DNA from: Dermacentor variabilis
Lineage: Eukaryota > Arthropoda > Arachnida > Ixodida > Ixodidae
Reading direction: 5' to 3'
Length of the DNA: 64,000 bases
Assembly (NCBI RefSeq): GCF_050947875.1
Contig: NC_134574.1
Location: 108,182,469-108,246,468, forward strand
Position numbers and translations under genes: made by a program. Position 1 is the first letter of the stretch. The number at the start of each line of letters is the position of its first letter. The notes beneath the pieces are model-generated. The model was not told the origin of the DNA, did no database searches, and saw only the letters and a program-made list of their open reading frames with translations. Below, piece by piece: positions 48,896 to 60,791 of the stretch.

Positions 48896-51410
48896 ACCAG
48901 GAAGTCGAAAGCTTCTATGAAGACGTGGAATTGGCGATGGGTAAAGTCAAAACAAAATACACTATACTGATGGGCGACATCAATGCCAGGGTAGGCAAGA
49001 AGCAGGCTGGAGACAAGTCAGTGGGGGAATATGGCATAGGCTCTAGGAATAGCAGGGGAGAGGTATTCGTAGAGTTTGCAGAACAAAATATTATGCGGAT
49101 AATGAATACCTTCTTCCGCAAACGGGTTAGCCGAAAGTGAACGTGGAGGAGCCCGAATGGCGAGACTAGAAATTAAATAGACTTTATACTCTGCGTAAAC
49201 CCTGGCATCATACAAGATGTGGACGTGCTCGGCAAGGTGCGCAGCATTGACCATAGGATGGTAAGAACTCGAATTAGCCTAGACTAGAGGAGGGAACGGA
49301 AGAAACTGGTACATAAGAAGCCGATCAAGGAGTTAGCGGTAAGAGGGAAAATAGAGGAATTCAAGATCAAGCTACAGAACAGGTATTCGGCCTTAACTCA
49401 GGAAGAGGACCTTAGTGTTGAAGGTATGAACGACAATCTTATGGGCATCATTAAGGTATGTGCAATAGAAGTCGGTGGTAACTCCATTAGAAAGGATCCT
49501 AGTAAGCTATCGCAAGAGACGAAAGATCTGATCAAGAAACGCCAATGTATAAAAGCCTCTAGCCCTACAGCTAGAATAGAACTGGCAGAACTTTCCAAGT
49601 TAATCAACAAGCGTAAGACAGCTGACATAAAGAAGTATAATATGGATAGAATTGAACATGCTCTCAGGAACGGAGGAAGCCTAAATGCAGTGAAGAAGAA
49701 ACTAGTGATTGGCAAGAATAAGATGTATGCGTTAAGCGACAAAGCCGGCAATATCATTACTAATATGGATGAGATAGTTCAAGTGGCTGAGGAGTTCTAT
49801 AGAGATTTGTACAGTACCAATGGCACCCACAACAATAATGGAAAAGAGAATAGTCTAGCGGAATTCGAAATCCCACAAGTAACGCCGGAAGAAGTAAAGA
49901 AAGAATTGGGAGATATGCAAAGGTGGAAGGCAGCTGGTGAGGATTAGGTAGCAGCAGATTTGTTGAAGGATGGTGGGCAGATTGTTCTAGAAAAACTCGG
50001 CCACCCTGTATACGCAATGCCTCATGAGTTCGAGCGTACCGAAATCTTGGAAGAATGCTAACATAATCCAAATCCATAAGAAAGGGGACGCCAAAGACTT
50101 GAAAGATTATACACGGTTCAGCTTACTGTCCGTTGCCTAAAAAGTATTTCCTAAGGTAACTGCAAACAGAATCAGGAACACCTTAGACTTCTGTCAAGCA
50201 AATGACCAGGCAGGATTCCGTAAAGGCTACTCAACAATAGACCGTATTCACACTATCAATCAGGAGATAGAGAAATATGTGCAATATAACCAAGCCTTAT
50301 ATATAGCTTTCATTGATTACGAGAAAGCGTTTGATTCAGTCGAAACCTCCGCAGTCATGGAGGCATTACAGAATCAGGGTGTAGACGAGCCGTATGTAAA
50401 AATACTGAAAGATATCTATAGCGGCTCCACAGCCACCATAGTCCTCCATAAAGAAAGCAACAAAATCTCAATAAAGAAAGGCGTCAGGCAGGGAGATATG
50501 ATCTCTCCAATGCTATTTACAGCGTGTTTACAGGAGGTATTCATAGACCTGGATTGGGAAAAATTGAGGATAAGTGTTAATGGAAAATACCTTAGTAACT
50601 TGCGATTCGCTGATGACATTGCCTTGCTTAGTAACTCAGGGGACCAACTGCAATACATGCTCACTGACCTGGAGAGGCAAAGCAGAAGGGTGGGTCTAAA
50701 AATTAATCTGCAGAAAACTAAGGTAATGTTTAACAGTCTCGGAAGAGAACAGCAGTTTACGATAGGTAGCGAGGCACTGGAAGTTGTAAGGGAATACATC
50801 TACTTAGGGCAGGTAGTGACCACGGATGCGGATCATGAGACTGAGATAACCACAAGAATAAGAATGGGCTGGGGTGCATTTGGCAGGCATTATCAGATCA
50901 TGAACAGCAGGTTGCCATTATCCCTCAATAGAAAAGTGTATAACAGCTGTGTCTTACCAGTACTCACCTACGAGGCAGAAACCTGAAGGCTTAGGAAAAA
51001 GGTTCTACATTAAATTGAGGACGACGCAACGAGCTATGGAAAGAATAATGATAGGTGTAACGTAAAGGGATAAGAAAAGAGCAGATTGGGTGAGGGAACA
51101 AAAGCGAGTTAATGACATCTTAGTTGAAATCAAGAAATATAAATGGGGCATGGGCAGGACATGTAATGTGGAGGGAAGATAACCGATGGTCATTAAGGGA
51201 TACGGACTGGGGTTCCAAGGGAAGGGAAGCGTAGCAGGGGGTGGCTGAAAGTTAGATGGGCGGATGAGATTAAGAAATTTGCAGGGGCAACATGGCCACA
51301 ATTAGTACGTGACTGGGTAGTTGGAGAAGTATGGGAGAGGCCTTTGCCCTGCAGTGGGCGTAACCAGGATGATGATGATGATGATGACGATGATGATGAT
51401 GATGATGATG
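48896..51410 (+). mobile_element. RTE-type LINE, 5'-truncated, with (GAT)n tail
   Basis: The coding remnant runs from the middle of the endonuclease to the C-terminus. It ends in GGCGTAACCAGGATGATGAT with a (GAT)n run at 51368-51410, the usual RTE microsatellite tail. Several stops and shifts are spread along it. Confidence 0.9.
48925..51360 (+). pseudogene. RTE endonuclease-reverse transcriptase remnant
   Basis: Endonuclease: YTILMGDINARVGKKQAG holds the D/N catalytic block, and SIDHRMVRTRI near 49238 holds the terminal D-H pair. A TGA at 49138 and further stops near 49170 and 49285 interrupt. The linker frame 49426-49947 (KLSQETKDLIKKRQ...EEFYRDLYS) leads into RT. Stops at 49945 and around 50060-50140 precede the palm. 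The palm frame 50279-50986 contains YIAFIDYEKAFDSV (first Asp), KKGVRQGDMISPMLF and LRFADDIALLS (catalytic DD), then NLQKTKVM. The C-terminal tail lies in broken frames to about 51360. The two catalytic RT boxes are intact but the protein cannot be made whole. Confidence 0.9.
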
Positions 51411-52079
51411 AAATGCCGCGTAGCTAGAATGAATCAACGTACTGTTGTTTGCCGTCACTTGAAGATACTCGGAGTATTTCTTGCCTTCCGCCTAATTACA
51501 CAATTAGTCTTAATTAAATAATCAACTTCTAAACTATTCTAATGACAAAATTGAGTGTCAATGAGAAATTTGTAGAGCAACGTGAAAAACTCCCGATACA
51601 GGTTTATGGTGCTGAATACGAGCTACATCAAGTGCTTTTCCGGGCACAAATGGCCTCGAGCAGCCAATTCATTCACAGTCGCTTCGAGCGGCCTCGAGCG
51701 GCCTTTTCATTCGCAGTCGCTTGGTTGGCCTCGAGCGGCCGACCAAGCGACTGCGAATGACAAGAAAACTAGGGCAGAACTCAACTCACGATGTCTGTAG
51801 ACGGTAATGCGAATAGCAATAGAGAAATGTGGCCACAGATGATATTTCCCAAGTCCCATTTACTTAACACGTCTCGTGGTAATTCTGATAATTTTGTTGC
51901 TTTGGCTACATGCCGCATACTCTGATATCGTCCAATTTTGGTATGGCACTCGCTTGCCAAAATCACCCACGAGCATAAAGACATGACGTAGAGTTTGTTA
52001 TGCTGATGATGTAACCTTGGTATGACGAGGCACGAATGATATTGATGGCACCGCAAAGGCGTATAGCGACGGTGGCCTC
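51411..52079. other. Spacer
   Basis: Holds the hairpin at 51670-51759; otherwise no gene or repeat recognised. Confidence 0.4.
51670..51759. repeat. 23-bp-stem hairpin plus direct copy of its left arm
   Basis: CATTCGCAGTCGCTTGGTTG begins the left arm at 51708, and the right arm ends CAAGCGACTGCGAATG at 51759. The arms pair over 23 bp with one mismatch and a 6-nt loop, TCGAGC. A diverged direct copy of the left arm (ATTCACAGTCGCTTCGAGCG) precedes it at about 51670, and GGCCTCGAGCGGCC words recur. Confidence 0.88.
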
Positions 52080-53340
52080 ATGACAATGAGGTGTCGATTC
52101 TTAAATTACGAAGCAAGTGTAGGAATGACAACGGGACGACGGCGACATGAGGGCACTGTTATGACAACGACTCTATGATGATGATGACATGACAACGTCG
52201 GTACGTGTGGCGACAACCGGATGAAGAAGTGGGAATGACGACGATGCCACGACAAAGATGGCATGACGACAGTGTTACGACAACGGATGCGTGACCGCGT
52301 CCGTGTGACGAGGGCTTAGTGATGATGATGGCATGACAAAGATAGAAAAATCGCGATTGAAGAACGACAGCTTAACTACGACAGAACGATGAACAATGAA
52401 TGAAGTCGATGAATTGACGATGGTGATGTGAAGATGAAGACATGGCGGCAGCGGTATGGCCATGCTAAAGTGCTGATAAAGGCGAAACGACAGCTTGATG
52501 ACGATGGCATGACAACGCTATGACGACGACTGTATGACGACAATGCGGCGACGATGATACCATGACGACGGCATCATGAAAATTTCAGGACGACGAGTGT
52601 ATGGTTGCAATGGCGTTACGATGACCGCATCACGGAACCTGTATGACGATGATGGCGTGACGACAACAGCACTGACGAGAGTCGGTTTGCGAAGCTGGAG
52701 TGACGATGACGGCACAATCACGATGACATTATGACAACGATCTGACAATGAAGATATGGTAGCGACTGTTTGAAGATAACGGCATGACAATGGCGGCATA
52801 GTTACGATATAATGACGACTGTATGATTACAATACAATGGCGAAGAAAGGTTGGCGTCAATGGAACGATGTAAGTGGTTTGACGATAACGTCGTTACGGA
52901 TCACGTTACTGAAGTGATCACAACGATAAAACGACCACGTATTGACGACTGTGTGACGATATCGCGATGACTGCGGCTCGATAAGAGTCGGGTGACAAGG
53001 CCAGAATCCCGACAATGCAACGACCCCGTCGCTATCACGACCCCGATTACATACCCAGTGGCCCGAGGTATTAGATAACTTTGACCACTGGGTCGGAGTA
53101 GAAGACGTGACGACAACAGCATGACGAGAGTAAGATCACGAGGCTGGAATGACAACGGTTCAATTACCACGACAATATGACTAAGGTGGTGGGGCAATGA
53201 ATGAAGGACTACTGTATGACGACGACTGCAGGACGAGTGTCGAACGAGAAAGCTTGAATGGCGGCGATGCAACGACCATTATGGCATCACGACCAGGAGC
53301 CCTTACCTAGGGTCCCGAGAAGGCAGTCAACTTGGGTAAT
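52080..53340 (-). repeat. Degenerate satellite array, minus orientation, relative of 12986-14380
   Basis: Built from ATGACGACGATGGCATGAC-type words. GACGAGAGT..GAAGCTGGA recurs near 52677 and 53124, and a related form lies near 52985. Reverse-complemented, these read as the GTCATTCCAGCTTC...ACTCTCGTCA words of the left array. The longer block with CTTCTACTCCGACCCAGTG on the complement (53085-53105) matches CTTCTGCTCCGTCCCAGTG at 13342-13360. Open frames on the minus strand are repeat products. Confidence 0.75.
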
Positions 53341-53345
53341 GTCTC

Positions 53346-53491
<146 letters not shown>

Positions 53492-56400
53492 GCTCTCCAC
53501 TATTTTCGCCCGTTGTATGTCATTGGGGTGGCTTTAACATTTTTTTATGCCTTCATTCGGCGCACGGCCTAGTACAGGCAGCCGTACTGCTGCCGCAGGG
53601 CGACCGATGGCGCACTCCCCACGCTTATTGCCTCTCCGTCGTCACACATGAGCTACCTAACCGTTCACGCAAATGAATTTCGGTTGTTTTGCGCAGCCAA
53701 GAGGTGAGATAAGCGGTGACCACAATTTCAATTTCGAGGAGCAATATCAACTCTGTGGAAAAGGGGCCTCGTTCGGATAAGTGCGTGGAGTCAGATGGGC
53801 GTATCGTGGGAGATGCGTGACTCCGCGCGTGCGACTATTGCCAAGCTTATCGCTGTGGCACTAACAATGAGAGCAACGGGGAGCAAGATTACAACACTGT
53901 CCCTCTTGTGTATCATAGTACAGCTGATGAGAGGGTGACTAATCCTACTGAAGGGAGGTTTAGCGGATATAGGAAGCAACGAGTTTCCTCCAACACTGTC
54001 CTGAGCCGACTCTGACGCCACTGTCTAGGCGAGTTTTATAATGGCCGCTAAGAAACCGTGAAGACCTCGGAATATTGAAGATAAGGTTCGGCTTCAACAT
54101 GGCTTGGCTGAAAACATGTGAAGGATTTGTCATAATTTGTCTTCACAACAAGTCCTTTGCTATACATATGTTAATGTCATGTCCATTCTCCTATATTATT
54201 CCAGTAGACGAAGATAATTCACCTTAACGATTCATACCGAAATTCAGGGAGCATAAACGTACTCCTCTTTCATTCAAATTCACAGTCACACGTTGCTAAA
54301 GTGTGCAGCCTAATGTAGTACTTATGTCTTAATAAAAGCTGCTATTGTCACATTAGGGAAAGTTCCTCTGAACACGCTGTTTTACTAGAGAATAAAGCAT
54401 TTAGACAATAAAGATAACCGGCTGTTGCGTGTGTCTTAAACTTTTTGACTTTTCGCAGACAGATGGTAATTCGGAAATGATCCTCGCTCCCCCCCCCCTA
54501 TATAACTTCAATACTTGTGGACCATCACCTTCTGCACCAAAGACTGATCCCCGCCATACCCTTGTAACATAATAAAAAATCAACATAGCGTGTTGTTTGA
54601 CCCAGTATACAAAAAAGTCGCAACTAATAATTCATGATTACTAAAAGAAAGCGTAAAAAGCACGGACATAGTAGAAACGAAAGAACACATGATTGCAGGT
54701 GTTTATATTGGTATTTTAGTTGCTTTTGTGTTTTGTTTCTTCGCTTGCGCCTGCTTTTTCAAATGATTAATGGTCACGAACTCACTCAACTTTACACCAT
54801 TCTTGACACGCAACACACAAAAAGGCTTGTGCACGCAGCTATCACCAATTCTTTTGCACTGTCAGCAATTACATTAGCGTTTTCATGTGTGTTCTGTGAA
54901 ATGCCACCTGTTGTATGCGGATACTGACCCCGCCTGCAGTTCTCTTGTCCGCTATATTTCCCAGAGACCTTGCGCAGTGTTCAGTACATCGTACGAAATA
55001 CGATACGCAGAAAGTAAGATGAAAACCATCTTAAGAGGAATTATCGGGATGCGAAGCATTATGTAGTGGCTCTTTACTTCAAATGGACCGCACCAACATA
55101 CGGGAGGGCTCAAACGGTATCCCCTATGTGAACTCGCTATACACTGCTTTTTGCCAAGGCATGTCTTCAGTCCGAGAGCAGGAGCCACTGGAGGGTGGCG
55201 AGAAGCGCCGGGGTTTATATAACCCTCTTCTGCCCTCCTCCTCTCCCATTGTCCAATCACTGCACAAAGGAAAGCGCGCCTCGGCACCAGGCTGGCGCCA
55301 GCTGCGCGATAGCTGCGCCTCTAATCTCAAGGGGGCGGGGCGTAGATTCGTATAATGCGGGTGATGTGGGCCTTTGCGCCCATAGAACCCAAGACCGCAA
55401 GATTGTCATATGATCCTTTTACTCACCCCAAATGCACCATTACTACATAGATAACACAGATTGGCTGTTTTCAAACTCCCAAGTTAGCTTATCACTTCAT
55501 ACTCCTCGCAAAACTAAGACTTGGTTGTGCAATTGGGTTTTCTTTAAATTTCAATAATTACGTATGGCGTATATCCTTATGATGTTTGTATACGATAGAT
55601 ATAATTGGGCTTAGTTTAGGCCTATCACACTGTTTTTTCAGAAAGTTGATTCTTTAAGGTCAACCAAAATATTAAAAATTATCTTGCGTGATCCTGCTGA
55701 GAGCTTTATATTAATACTTCGCATTAGAACATTTTTCTACGCATGTGCCTTGCGTTCCAGCAGTACTTTCATGGCCATTGGCTTCGTCTATGGCGTCGCT
55801 GACACAAGAAATTCAATTCAGTATGGTGTTCCGCATGAAAAGTTATGGAATAGAAGTTTAACCTTCATATAAATGCCGCTATGTTCCAAGCGTTCTACGT
55901 GCCAATTCACACTTGTCTTCTGACATAAATTACACTTGTAAGGCAGTACTGTGTTGACCGTGTTATGATGCTCTACGTCCCTCAGCGGTAGCATCAAGCA
56001 CAAAGTTCTGCCTTAAGTAGTACAAGCGAATGCGTTAGTATTATATTTGTTATGTCTTCAACGAAATACTTATAAATGTAGCGCAAATCAGAAATTATTT
56101 TGTAAACCTGTGAAAGCAACACAGGACCCTTGTCGTCAAGGGATGGCTACTCAGTGCAATAACGCATTAATAAGGCTGTGACATGTAAAAGACTGAATCG
56201 GGTAGTTGTACGTAACTGAATAACCGCATCGGTTATCTATTTCTTGCTCTTTTATAAGTTTCTCGAGATAAATTTGAACGAGATAGAGTGAATAAGCGAA
56301 ACAGCTGCTACCTTTTTACGAAGTCGCTTTTCTGAGGAATGCTGAACCCCAGTTTTATTTATTTTAGCTCGATTTATGCTACCCTTATCAGGCTGCTCTA

Positions 56401-57027
56401 CAAACTCCTGTTTGACATGAAAATCTTAATACGCGATTCTTCGCAGTTCGCCTCCCAGGTTGACAGATAAGCCCGTTGTGGTTTTCCTAAGCCTCATTTT
56501 CTGCTGATTATTAATGTCCCCCTCTTTTCTCGAGTGGTGGCACCCACAAGCCTCATTCAAACAATCCAATACCACATGCGTGTAGCAATACTGTTATCAT
56601 AATTCCTATAGCAATCATACGGAGACTCTAGGCGCATTTACGTCGGCGTCGGTGTCAGTGACGTCTGCGTCGCCGTAATGTGTAAGCAGATAATCCCCCC
56701 CTCCCCTTCATCGTCCAGGCCCCCTGGACAAGAAAACACATGGCCGGCTGACACACGCCGGTGTCACCGGCCGTGTGTTCTCTTGCGGCGGCGACTGCGT
56801 AGGGTGCGCCTGAACATAGTAATGCGGGCCCTATCCCGAAAGCGATAGGCGATCAGTACAGAGTCTAGGTACGCCGGGGGCTCATAGCTTCGTGTGAGCT
56901 CTGTTCTCACCGCTTAGTTCGTGTTGAAGCGAGAGGCAGCACGAAGGTCATTGGGCTCGCTGCTACTGCCGCTCTTCCTCACGCCAGCGATTTGACAGCG
57001 AGTATCTGCGCTCATCGAGTGAAGTGT
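53492..57027. other. Gene-free spacer
   Basis: No supported gene in 3.5 kb. The 97- and 111-codon frames (54634-54927 and, minus, 54952-55287) have no domain. GTTTATATAACCC near 55213 is TATA-like but leads to no recognised exon. A GTCGGCGTCGGTGTC patch lies at about 56642. Confidence 0.4.
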
Positions 57028-57615
57028 GTTTTAACGCGACAGCGTTAAGGAGCCCGTGTCGCAGAAAATCTGGCGTCGGGGTCCAGCGTCAGATGTCACG
57101 AGGACAAAAACGTTTTTTGAACCACGTATAGCCAGGCCTTCCATGTGACGCAAGGAAGTTACTGAACTAATTGAATTTCCCAATCGAAAATACGTCGAGA
57201 AATCGTAAAGTACGACTTGCAAACAACCTGTGTACATGATAGCTCTCGGATTGTAATTTGGCTCTACGAGAAAACATAATTCTGTTACGCAAAAACTCAA
57301 AGAAACCCTTTCACATGCGCAAACCGGCCGCGACGTCCGCCATTTTGCGTGAGCCGGCGCGATGGGTGTCTGGGGGTCACGGAGCGGCGCGCGCGGTTCC
57401 TTGTAATACCTCCAGCTGGCGCTCGCCTCCGCCGCATCGCAGCCCACGCAAGAGGCGGCGTTTCTACCACAAAGCTCGCCTTCATGCATAGCGTTCGCGG
57501 CCAACGTTTCCCGGTAAACATTACGGTTACATACGCTCCAGTTGCCGAGAAGCGTGAGAAGCACTCAGGGATCTTTGAATGGTATTGTGTTCCACTCTTA
57601 AAAGCGAAGCTTAAG
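57028..57615. repeat. Probable interspersed repeat, GC-rich
   Basis: It begins TTTTAACGCGACAGCGTTAA, is GC-rich in the middle (57310-57480) and ends near CTTAAAAGCGAAGCTTAAG. I recognise this text style as a dispersed tick repeat, but no second copy lies in the window. The overlapping frames of 119 and 177 codons on opposite strands are taken as incidental. Confidence 0.35.
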
Positions 57616-58270
57616 CGTCCTCCAAATCTTTATGTTTGCCTGTGCGCGCTTTACACCATGACTGGTAATTTGGCGAGTGAGAGAATATTTAGATGTTTAT
57701 ACTACTAATAAAGCCACTATCCTTACTTCGTATAGCTGCTTACCAGTTTGCTATCGCAATCGATGCTTCGCCTTTCGACCGAAACTACGACTTTTCTCTC
57801 TAAACATTTTTTGTCTATATACATTTATATGCATACATTTTTTTTCACTGCATATGCATTACTTACATCTAAAAACGTATGGACGTAGAACAAAGGATTG
57901 GCAGCCATATGTAACAGCTCGTTTGTTTTTGAGGAATAAAGCTTCCGTTATTTATTACTGAGCCTATATCAAGAACAGGTTCCCACAAATGCGGTGGAAA
58001 AACACCGGACTACTTATAAGTGCGAACGCAGCCACTGCGGAAATCTGTCTAACCTCCTCAGCGTAGCATCCGTTTCAAACTCAGTACAATTACCGTCATT
58101 TTACCTTAAACCCCGCAACAAGCCGGGCGCAGTGATCTTGGCAGAAGACCTCATTGTTTGTTACTCTTCGTGTTGTAAAGGTTTCTTGGATTCTATTGCG
58201 TCAAAGCAAATATTATTATGTTCAGTTTCGAGCGTTAACGTGTTTTTTGTGCACGCGTGTTTATTTCCAG
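57616..58270. other. 5' flank/intron of serpin 5
   Basis: Ends in the acceptor TTTATTTCCAG (AG at 58269-58270). An initiator-like ACTCAGTAC lies near 58079 and TTATAAG near 58015. Neither is spaced as a convincing promoter, and no strong donor was identified. Confidence 0.3.
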
Positions 58271-58283
58271 AAGCTGTCAAGCC

Positions 58284-59408
58284 ATGACTCCGTCATAAGT
58301 GCTCGGTGTCTGTCTGCTGAAGCTCTCCCTCAGCCTATACGCCCAACTACATTCCGAGCACAACGACGACAATGTTCTCTTCTCACCGTACAGCCTAGGC
58401 ATCGCACTTTCCGTGATTCGTGACGGCGGCCGCAGAATAACCGCACGCGAAATCTCCGACATCTTCCAGTACTATGTAGACTTACACAAGCCCTTTAAGA
58501 AGTTTCTCAGTGTTGTAGCAAGTTACGCTCCAGACGTCACGTTCCACATGGCGAGCCGAATGCTATGCGACTATCGGTACAAGATCCGGGAAGAGTACAC
58601 GTCGCTTCTGGAGGATTACTACAAAACCTCCGTGCGGTTGGTGGGCTTCAAGGAGAGAGCCGAAGGCGTTCGCGACGAAGCCAACGCCTGGGTCTCGAAG
58701 CACACCGCACACAAAATCAAGGATTTGCTGCCTCCCGGAAGCGTAAACGCCACGACCATTCTGGTCCTGATGAACGCGATTTACTTTAAGGGTTTTTGGG
58801 AATTCCCCTTCCAGAAGATGCTTGTGAAGCCACGGACGTTCCATCTGGACTCCAACAAGAGCGTTACAGTGAAAATGATGAGCCAGGTGGGAAGCTTCAA
58901 GGTCGGCCGTTCTGAGGAGCTGAAGTCCAGAGCTGTGGAAATGCTGTACAAAGGAGGCAAATGTTCGATGGTAATCATCCTCCCAGACGACGTGGAAGGA
59001 CTGTCTCTCTCGGAGGAGAAATTGTCGGAGTCCAGCCTAGTGTCGCTGCTCGCAAATCTCACCATGGACAATGACGTGCAGTTGACAGTTCCCAGGTTCA
59101 AGCTCGAGGCAGGTCAGTCCATGAAGGACCCGCTCAGGGCTATGGGCGTTAATTACCTGTTCGAGGAAGACGAAGGAGACCTGTCGGGAATCTTCGAGGA
59201 AGTAATGACGCACTTGTCTGACCTGGTACACAAGGTGTTGCTCCAAGTAGACGAGGGAGGCACTGCTATGGCGGCAGCTGCGGTCGAGACTGCCATCGCA
59301 TCGCCAGTTGGAGTGACACCTCTCGTCGTTGACCATCCCTTCATGTTTCTCATCAGGAGCATAGAGTCAGACGTACTTTTGTTCATGGGATCGGTGCGCA
59401 AGTTGTGA
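58284..59408 (+). pseudogene. Serpin 5, full length but TAA at codon 5 of the ancestral frame
   Basis: The ATG at 58284-58286 lies 13 nt after the splice acceptor, exactly as in serpin 3. It is followed by three codons and TAA (58296-58298). From GTG at 58299 onward 369 codons are open and unbroken: LGVCLLKLSLSLYAQL, NVLFSPYSLGIALSV, NAIYFKGFWEFPFQ (s3A), VKMMSQVGSFKVGRS, CSMVIILPDDVEG, hinge DEGGTAMAAAAVETA, loop IASPVGVTP, LVVDHPFMFLIR and FMGSVRKL. The next in-frame ATG is beyond codon 80 and would remove helices A-C. The body shows no decay, so the stop is recent, or translation uses another exon. AG at 58298-58299 could act as an alternative acceptor that skips the stop. The loop centre (A-S-P-V) lacks a basic P1, so chymotrypsin- or elastase-like targets are more likely. 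Confidence 0.85.
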
Positions 59409-59555
59409 GGCCTGGGGACGATGCGAGTGTACGAGGACCTATACTGTGTAACCTTTTACAAGCCGTTGTGCGTAGGATATCAAGTGGACTTCAGTGACGA
59501 ATGTCAATGTGTTGGCACGTAATTCAAGAAAGACTACAAAACTTGGACGAAGGAA

Positions 59556-59561
59556 AATAAA
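59556..59561 (+). other. Polyadenylation signal of serpin 5
   Basis: AATAAA 148 bp after the stop codon. Confidence 0.55.
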
Positions 59562-60621
59562 TGTGACAAAGCGGTAAAAAGGCGGAAGGCAATGTGGCAG
59601 CAGCGCGAGAATCAGAAACGCGAAACCAGCAGCTTTTTGACAAATCATAAGCGTGGGGCAGGCTGCTACCAAACTGCGGTGCTGACACGTCGTTCTTAAT
59701 GATCAAGCGAAAGTTTAGTATACTAAGTTTTCGCTCAGACGAAAGTTTCTGTCACCCTTGAAAGATCAACCATTTTGCGCTGAAACGCATTCTCAGGCCA
59801 CCAGCTGCACGTTTTACCCATCGGAACGCTGGTATTCATATGCCGCGAGCGGATTTGTTTTCACCGGACACCTTCATATCGAACGCACGTACCTCCGCCT
59901 GAAACCATCAAGGAACATGGTTTAAAGATGCGTAGGATATAAAACTCAATCACGCCTGCGGGCCTAATTCCATTGCAGAAATTATTAGCATCTTTTCTTT
60001 TCTTCAAGAAATTGTTGCTTCCACTAGGAAAATTCATGTCCGAGAAGCGTTCAAAAAAAGATTTCCCCTGACCCATTTCACTTAGGCATGCATAAAATAA
60101 ATTTCACAAAGTGTTATATGTGCATATCTATAGGTCAGAAAAAACATCCAGCTCTTATAGGCCTTGTACAGATCTGAAGCTGAACATTGTGGGAGCATGG
60201 ATCAAGTGAAGCACCGGGTAGTTATTAGTTTTCTTTTCTTTCTCAAAGGCAATACAAGTTAACCAAGTTTTCCAAAAACGACGACAGTGCATGAAACAAA
60301 TGCCCTGTCGTATGACGTCGCTAAGTACTGGAATCGGCAATTCCAGTGTGAAAGGAACTCGGTTCAAACGGCACCGATTCCTGGTCGACCTTACTCTTTC
60401 ATTTATAGGAACGCTGACACAAAAATGGAAGCTGCTATAATTTAATATCGCCGCATCACATTTCCAGCACTAGCTGACAGGGTCGGGATCAGTGTAGGGT
60501 CTTTTATATAAAATAGTATTCAGAAACATCCGCCCGTTCGATAGGTGTCAGCGCATCGGATTCCAAGATTGCCTTCTGTTTTCACAAGGAAGGCCGAGCA
60601 ACCCGCAGCTGTGAACTTTAG
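59562..60621. other. Gene-free spacer
   Basis: No gene or clear repeat recognised. Confidence 0.4.
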
Positions 60622-60791
60622 ACCAGGGGGTATTCTGTAAGAGTCCACCTAGTGGACTGCCCATTTTAACCACCGCTGATTGGCTGGGTCTGCTCGTCTC
60701 TTCCTCGCTCGCACAGCTTCATCCTATCAGCACATCAGCAGTGGCCGAAATGGGCATTCCACTAGGTGGACTCTTACAGAATCCTGGTGCC
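60622..60791. mobile_element. 170-bp foldback MITE
   Basis: ATTCTGTAAGAGTCCACCTA near 60632 and its complement TAGGTGGACTCTTACAGAAT ending at 60782 are perfect inverted partners. The pairing continues inward (TGCCCATTT, CCAC.GCTGAT) for about 60-70 bp per arm and outward to CCAGG/CCTGG. No coding capacity. Confidence 0.9.

Noticed and set aside
57349..57708. 119-codon plus frame and overlapping 177-codon minus frame
   Set aside because: They lie in a probable GC-rich interspersed repeat and show no domain.
57994..58060. YKCERSHCGNLSNL resembling a zinc-finger fragment
   Set aside because: The C2H2 spacing is incomplete and the frame continues without further fingers.
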